From: Platynereis dumerilii
Taxonomy: Eukaryota > Annelida > Polychaeta > Phyllodocida > Nereididae
Reading direction: 5' to 3'
NCBI GenBank assembly: GCA_026936325.1
Contig: JAPTHN010000010.1
Span: forward strand, 49,140,650 to 49,204,649
Length of the DNA: 64,000 bases
Shown: positions 58,552-64,000 of the stretch, in pieces
Layout of the letters: each line of letters opens with the position of its first letter
Position numbering within the stretch: position 1 is the stretch's first letter
Program-made: the position numbers and the translations under genes
Notes under the pieces: generated by a model
What the model saw: only the letters and a program-made list of their open reading frames with translations
The model's database searches: none
Told to the model about the DNA's origin: nothing

Positions 58552-59513
58552 TGAGGGAGCCACCATTAATAATCAGAGGGGCTTGGAGTTTCCCTGACAA
58601 AAATTATTTATTTTCGAGGTAATGGTGACAAAAATTATTTATTTTCATTTGCTATGTGTTAATTTATTGAACTACTTATCAGCACTTTTTTGGATCAAAT
58701 AACTTTTAGAAATTCTTAAACAAATGGGTTTCTAGACTCTTCTTGAAACTTTCTAATGCTTTTGCAAAGCTCACTCTTTCAGGAAAACTGTTCCAGAGTT
58801 TCGGTGCTGCACGGGAAAATGCCCGATCGTCAAACTTATTCTTGTTGCATGGAGCATGCAGGTTCTGCTAACAGCAGCTTGTGGTTGCTTCTCAGGTTAT
58901 GTTCCGGTTGAGATTTGTCTTTAAGAAGTTCTTGGATATATTGTGGTGCCTGGTTATTCATTGCCTCCCATGATGTTGCTGACTTTTTGAACTGATTTTT
59001 TTTATTCTGTGAATGGTAACCAGTGCAGTTGTTTCCTATACTATGGCTGACAGTCTCATGTTTTTTTTCAATCTGTCATCAATTAATCGAACTTCTGAGT
59101 TTTGAGCAACCTGAAGTTTATTTAACAATCAGGTGGCAGTGCTATACGACAGCCCATTTCCATAGTCCAAATGAGGGGTGACAAGGGCATTGAGAGGAGT
59201 TTTAACTATTTCCTTGTCAAATCTTTTTCGGAGTTTTGATAAGTTTCTCAAATCGAAATATATGTGTTATGACACATTTTGTTGATAAATTATGCTTCTC
59301 AATAGTCTTATTTTTGAAGAGCACATCTTAATTCATTTCAAAATCGATCAACACCATGTCAAGAAATAATCCCATAGGGAATTATTTATTTCAAGAAGGC
59401 AAAAAGCATTTATTTATTTCACTAATTTTAAAAAGTGGGGAAGAAATTACTTGTTTGAAAGAAACTTCAAGCACCCCTCCCCACCAACTGTTGATCTATT
59501 GGTGGCCCCCTCA
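58552..59513. mobile_element. TIR element (TGAGGGAGCCACC ends) hosting a LINE relic
   Basis: Left TGAGGGAGCCACCATTAAT and right (inverted) TGAGGGGGCCACCAATAGAT, both followed by a GGGG(C/T)GCTTG.AGTTTC-like block and AATTATTTATTT. The head resembles 18656 and 47209. Most of the interior is the LINE relic at 58665-59340. Confidence 0.65.
58665..59340 (-). pseudogene. Decayed LINE fragment, same family as 41376-42297
   Basis: The minus strand gives recognisable matches to the nested LINE protein (ALVTPHLDYGNGL, NKLQVAQNSEVRLI, CNKNKFDDRAFSRAAPKLWN) in several frames, with stops. It is older than the 41376 copy, which keeps one open frame. Confidence 0.75.
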
Positions 59514-59605
59514 GTTGAAACTTCAATGTTTTTCCACTAAGGGAAGTGGGCGTTAAACTTGCAAGAATCCGTGAATTGTCAGTAACTTGCAGTGAAATGG
59601 CAATG

Positions 59606-59850
59606 ATGCATACAGTGGGTTGCAGAAGTATACACCCCCCTGGAGTGGTCTTCCAATTTTCTGTCATCTATCTTCCTTCAGAATTGCAACATCAATCCCA
59701 TACTTCTACCTGCTCATACTGACCTCTCTTGTAACCTATATTCACCATAAAATTCTGGGTGGTAAGTCATGGAAGAGTAGAAAAAATTAAACCAGCAAAA
59801 ATTAGTGTTGCGAAAGTATACACCCCTTGTATGTTGTTGATGTTTTTTCA
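59606..59850 (+). mobile_element. Tc1/mariner end fragment with direct-repeat sites
   Basis: ACAGTGGGTTGCAGAAGTATACACCCC starts the element in Tc1 style, shortened here to its key part GTTGCAGAAGTATACACCCC. A second site, GTTGCGAAAGTATACACCCC, lies about 185 bp inward (near 59806), as in the IR/DR type where two transposase sites occupy one end. No opposite end or transposase was found. Confidence 0.6.
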
Positions 59851-61144
59851 GTGATAATAATGTTTTTTCGACCTGAAAAATTAAAATTGTGATATAAATA
59901 GATCATCTCTGATTGGTTTTTAACGTCTTGGATTGTTTTACCCAATTTCTGTAACTTCTGTGGTCGACTGTGTGGATGCACAATATCACAGAATCAACCT
60001 ACTGTAAACAAAAACAGTAAACACAGTGAGCCCGAACCATTTTTGGGGTTAAAAAAATGGCCCAGCATAACCAGTGGCGCCATTACATAGCTTAAGGTCA
60101 GACGAACAAGCAGATGTAAAGAACAAAAAAATCTGTTGGGAATATTTTGAGATATGCATTTTTTTTAATTTCTGACTTATCACACTCAGTATTTAGCATC
60201 AAAAGTCATGTGGAAAGTCTTCTTAATGAGTGCCATTTTTGCAAAACCTGTTTTAAGGATAGAAAATTTCATTCAAAAGAAATGAAAATATTTTCTTTGA
60301 AAGCGCAAATACATACATTTTTGCATTTGATGTCAGGAAGGTGTGACAAACTCATGAATGCAAAAATTCCAAGTAAAGTGCCATTTTTCAAAAGAATTGC
60401 AAAATGAACATGCTCAATCATTCCAAGGGCATAAATTGGAAATCATACTGCAACATGTTATGTGCATACATGTTTGACAGAGCTTTTGTACTTGAATATT
60501 CTGAACCTGTCAATTAAGAAGGTAAGGGAAAAAAACATTATTGCGAATCTGTGATAACAAACAGAGGTTAGTTAGATAATAACAAAACTCCCATCCATTT
60601 GAATAACAATAGATTTTTTTGAATAGATGCATGCATGGTGCAACTTGATCAGCACAGCATTAAAATAAAAAAAATTTAGATGCGCCATAACGTTATTACA
60701 TATGTAATAAAGGTCTGTTTGAAGTTTCAAACCTGTGCATTGCCTGACATCAAATTCATTTACCCAACTTGAAAATACACTTAATTCTTTCATGAAATTA
60801 GAGTGAAAAAAAAAACAATTTGAGAACATTTGAATCTAAGGTTTAAAAAACGTAAGATTTAAATGTTATAAAACCGATTGAGTACTTCTTCTTTAATACC
60901 AAACTGTGAAAGGCAGACACACAGTCATACATCATAGGATCCGTAGGTAAAACCATGCATATCACAAGAATGATGAAGAGATGTGGCTATCCTAGATATA
61001 TGTGTATAACTCTAAATTTCTCCGAAAAATTATTAAATAATTAGTACTAGTAATTTATTCATCAAGATATTGTGTCAGATATTGTCCTTTCCTTCTCAAA
61101 GTCATAGGTAAGGCCAGCAATGTTACATAGTGCTTGTGACATAC

Positions 61145-61322
61145 TATAAAGACCAAATGGGTATGGTGGTATTTTGAGATGTACTCCACGAGTTGAAGAT
61201 ATCCTGAGTCCTCTGTACCCACGAGTGCGTCAGCACGAGTGGGTACAGAGGACTCAGGATATCTTCACGAGTGGAAGTACCTCTCAAAATACCACCATAC
61301 AACCATTTGGTCTTATTTATAC
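61145..61322. mobile_element. Fold-back unit nested in the 60-62 kb element
   Basis: Palindromic: AAAGACCAAATGG, GGTATGGTGGTATTTTGAGA and GATATCCTGAGTCCTCTGTA are each mirrored around a centre near 61228. It could form a long hairpin in single-stranded form. Confidence 0.8.
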
Positions 61323-61481
61323 CCCATATTGTAACTCGAAAGAAAGCCGAACTTCACTCTGATGATCAATACTCGACAGCGGCCTCAGCCAATAAGAGCA
61401 CAGATAGCAGCTCAACTGATGATGTCACAATGTTGTGACGTCACCATGGCCATGATGTCACAATGGTAAACAATGCAATGA

Positions 61482-61534
61482 CATCATCCACAATGATCAA
61501 ACCATTGAGTATACACCAAACCATTGAGTATACA
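61482..61534. repeat. Two-copy 19-bp tandem repeat
   Basis: CAAACCATTGAGTATACA occurs twice in a row (from about 61498 and 61517). Confidence 0.75.
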
Positions 61535-61947
61535 ACGCAATACCACATGGGATATATCCACTGCTTTTTCATGTGGTGTTGTAAACATTATGGGGTATTA
61601 ATAAATATGCAATTTAAGTTTATCACACACACCTCATCAACATGTGACTTTTCTGAATAATTATGACATTCTGCATTTCAATTGTTACTTAAAAGGCAGT
61701 GATATATTGTTTTGACGTTAAATCATGTGAAATTGTAATTTTCACCCTGATTTGTTGGAATATTACCAAAAACAAAGGAATGTGACAAACAAGAAATTGA
61801 AAAATTGAAATATCTCAAAAAATTCCTAACAGATTTTATGGTTCTTTACATCTGCTTGTTCGTCTGATCTTAAGCTATGTAATGGCACCTATGGTTATGC
61901 TGGGCCATTTTTTTAACCCCAAAGATGGTTCGGGCTCGCTGTGTAAA

Positions 61948-62966
61948 AAATTCAATATGAAAATAAAAAAGACATCTAATGATATCCATCAGCTGCATTT
62001 GAGAATTTTAGAGGTTGAATGGGGAAACAAAAAATATTTTGAACCCTAATTACACATCAGCATCCCTCAAAGCAGTGTCAGAATGAACTGACATTTATAC
62101 CTGACAAAAGTTGTTGGGATACTCTTTCCTTGGGAAGCCCCCAAAAAGCAAGAAAAGGGCTGGAAAGGCAGGGACACACCCTGATACAACCTAGAAAAAG
62201 TTTCACTTCAGTATCTGCAACAGAATTTGAAAATACATATGGTCATAGGAACCAGCAGCGATGCTTAGTTTTGGCCCCTCTCCCATTTGATGTCTTTTGT
62301 CTTTTAATGTGTGTTTTCAATAATGCCATTATCCCTGTATGGCTCTATCAGCTATGAATATAGAGTAGGTGCGATTTGACAAAGCTCAATCAAGTTTAAG
62401 CGATATTTTTTCTCGGCTCTCAATTTGTGATAAAATATGAAAATTATCAAAAATTTTGATCATACTCATTTGTTTGTTCTATCAAAGATATCAAACTGGA
62501 AAGTGTCTTGGGTTGTAGGGTAATAATACACTCGTCCAGCTCATTTCCTTGAAATTTTCTCATTTATCTGAGAAGCTGGTTCCAAATTTGTATGACAGGC
62601 GAAAACGGCACCTTGAATACATATTTTGGACCAGTCTACACAAGAAGGAAGTTTCTAAAAAAATACTTAAAACAACACTAACTGCTTAAACAATATAGAT
62701 AATCATTCACATAATGCTCTCTTGGACTTCCAGAAGCTGGAAATTTCTTATAGCTGCATACAATCTCACTACATGAAGGGTAGGGTGGGCTGAAAAAAAC
62801 TTTTTTTGGAATTTCAATATGCCAGTGGTATAGAAAGTTGGCTATGGCCAAAAAATGCTAATTGGTGCAAAAAAAAATGTGTGGCATGGGACGTGTGCCG
62901 GGCCACTCCGGCTTTTAAGAAAATGCATATTTTCAGTCATTTCTCATGCTTTTTTAGACCATTTTT
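61948..62966. other. Intergenic, nothing recognised
   Basis: AT-rich DNA without gene or repeat signal I can support. Confidence 0.45.
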
Positions 62967-64000
62967 TGGCCTGAGTCAGCTTCCTTGGTTTCAGAAGGCT
63001 CAATGGCATACTTAGATCTTCTTTGAAGGCCATTTTGGATATGAAACACCATAAACAGGTGGCTTATATTTAAGATGTAGCCATTTCTGGGTAAATGTTG
63101 GGAATCGGAATTTGGCTTTTTTTTGCTAAAAATTGCCCGAAAAATTTGAAATTATCGGAATGGTCCAAACAAAAAATTATTTCAAGGGAATTGTGATTAC
63201 CCCGAGTCCTCCCCAATGCCCTAAAAAACATTTCCAGCGAATTATCTGCATCGAGGTGTGATTTTAGTATCCAGAATAGGGGCAATTCCGTAAAGTCAGA
63301 TTTACAGATTTGAAACTTTAGTAGCTTGTGTAGCCCTACCATTACACCTCAGTTATTTCATTGTTGAATAGGGATGAGGCCAGGTAACAGGGGTATCAGA
63401 CAAGCCATCAACCAAAGCTCCAAGTGCAATAGGAGCTGAGCTACAAGGCGAAATGTCATCGTGTCGAATGTACAGCGCGTGAGTAGTACTTAGTACATTC
63501 GACACAAGATGACATTTCGCCTTGTAGCTCAGCTCCTATTGCACTTGGAGCTTTGGTTGATGGCTTGTCTGATACCCCTATTAACTGGCCTCATCCCTAT
63601 TTAACAATGAAATAACTGAGGAGTAATGGTAGGGCTACACAAGCTGCTAAAGTGTCAAATCTGTAAATCTGACTTTACGGAATTGCCCCTATTCGGGATA
63701 CTAAAACCACACCTCGATGCAGATAATTCGCTGGAAATGTTTTTTAGGGCGTTGGGGAGGACTCGGGGTAATCACAATTCCCTTGGAATCATTTTTTGTT
63801 GGGACAATTCCGATATTTTCAATTTTTTCGGTCAATTTTTAGCAAAAAAATCCAAATTCTGATTCCTAACATTTACCCAGAAATGGCTACATCTTAAATA
63901 TAAGCCACCTGTTTATGGTGTTTCATATCCAAAATGGCCTTCAAAGAAGATCTAAGTATGCCATTTAGCTTTCTGAAACCAAGGTAGCTGACTCAGACCA
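62967..64000. repeat. Near-perfect palindrome, >1 kb, cut by the window edge
   Basis: The left arm, 62967-63473, and right arm, 63493-64000, are inverted copies with few differences, around a spacer of about 19 bases. The innermost arms read GTGTCGAATGTAC and GTACATTCGACAC. The right arm is still matching at the last base, so the true structure is longer. Mirror-image open frames on the two arms are by-products. Probably a fold-back or DNA element. Confidence 0.9.

Larger units (their letters stand above)
60022..61943. mobile_element. 1.9-kb element with ~165-bp TIRs
   Basis: Ends CACAGTGAGCCCGAACCAT and the inverse of CACAGCGAGCCCGAACCAT; the arms continue through GGCCCAGCATAACC and CAGACGAACAAGCAGATGTA. 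TAAA flanks both sides (60018-60021, 61944-61947). A subterminal core (TCTGTTGGGAA...TTTTGAGATAT) is shared with the element at 9093. No gene recognised. A fold-back unit lies inside. Confidence 0.8.

Noticed and set aside
63070-63862. Two open frames with nearly the same protein on opposite strands
   Set aside because: They are mirror images caused by the palindrome, without a start context or known domain.
1-64000. LTR retrotransposons, endogenous retroviruses or Polintons
   Set aside because: No paired direct long terminal repeats and no recognisable capsid, protease, integrase or envelope reading were seen. The long inverted repeats at 53-58 kb alone are not enough to call a Polinton.

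Overview
The window is animal nuclear DNA: AT-rich, with GT-AG introns, microsatellites, poly-G tracts and a very dense load of mobile elements. The recurring word AGGCCTA(T), the G-run mini-elements and the mix of non-LTR retrotransposons suggest a marine invertebrate deuterostome, most likely an echinoderm. That placement is an inference from sequence style. No rRNA, functional tRNA, CRISPR array or LTR element was recognised.

The only host genes I can support are three paralogues in tandem on the minus strand, transcribed from right to left: gene 3 (49721 down to 37989), gene 2 (31404 down to 26007) and gene 1 (4798 down to 482). Each has eight coding exons with the same intron phases (1-2-1-2-1-2-1) and an open frame from ATG to stop when spliced (295, 277 and 280 residues). 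Each predicts a secreted, cysteine-rich protein with 18, 17 and 18 cysteines after the signal peptide and two conserved N-glycosylation sequons. I do not recognise the family. In all three a splice-acceptor-like AG directly precedes the ATG, so a non-coding first exon is likely upstream; one candidate for gene 1 ends at 6873.

Everything else is repeats. The 4.8-26.0 kb interval holds a terminal-inverted-repeat (TIR) element with a decayed gene (9.1-10.9 kb), a tRNA-derived SINE inside a TIR element (11.9-13.2 kb), a three-level nest (17.2-18.2 kb), a possible 7.6-kb piggyBac-like element bounded by TTAA plus a perfect 23-bp inverted repeat (18.3 and 25.9 kb), fold-back elements, and a stack of DNA elements at 21.5-23.9 kb. 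Gene introns are also colonised. Intron 6 of gene 3 carries a 4.5-kb antisense LINE that itself contains a second LINE fragment. To the right of gene 3 (50-64 kb) lie small TIR elements, a 4.9-kb element with 0.7-kb TIRs and an internal triplication, a 1.9-kb TIR element, and a near-perfect palindrome of more than 1 kb that runs off the window edge.

Two patterns stand out. The first is the undescribed secreted-protein array. The second is a group of otherwise different DNA elements that each repeat their own short word (for example CACGGTAAAGACA or GTCTCACTGTGCCCC), usually in both orientations and sometimes including the termini. This looks like dispersed transposase-binding sites.
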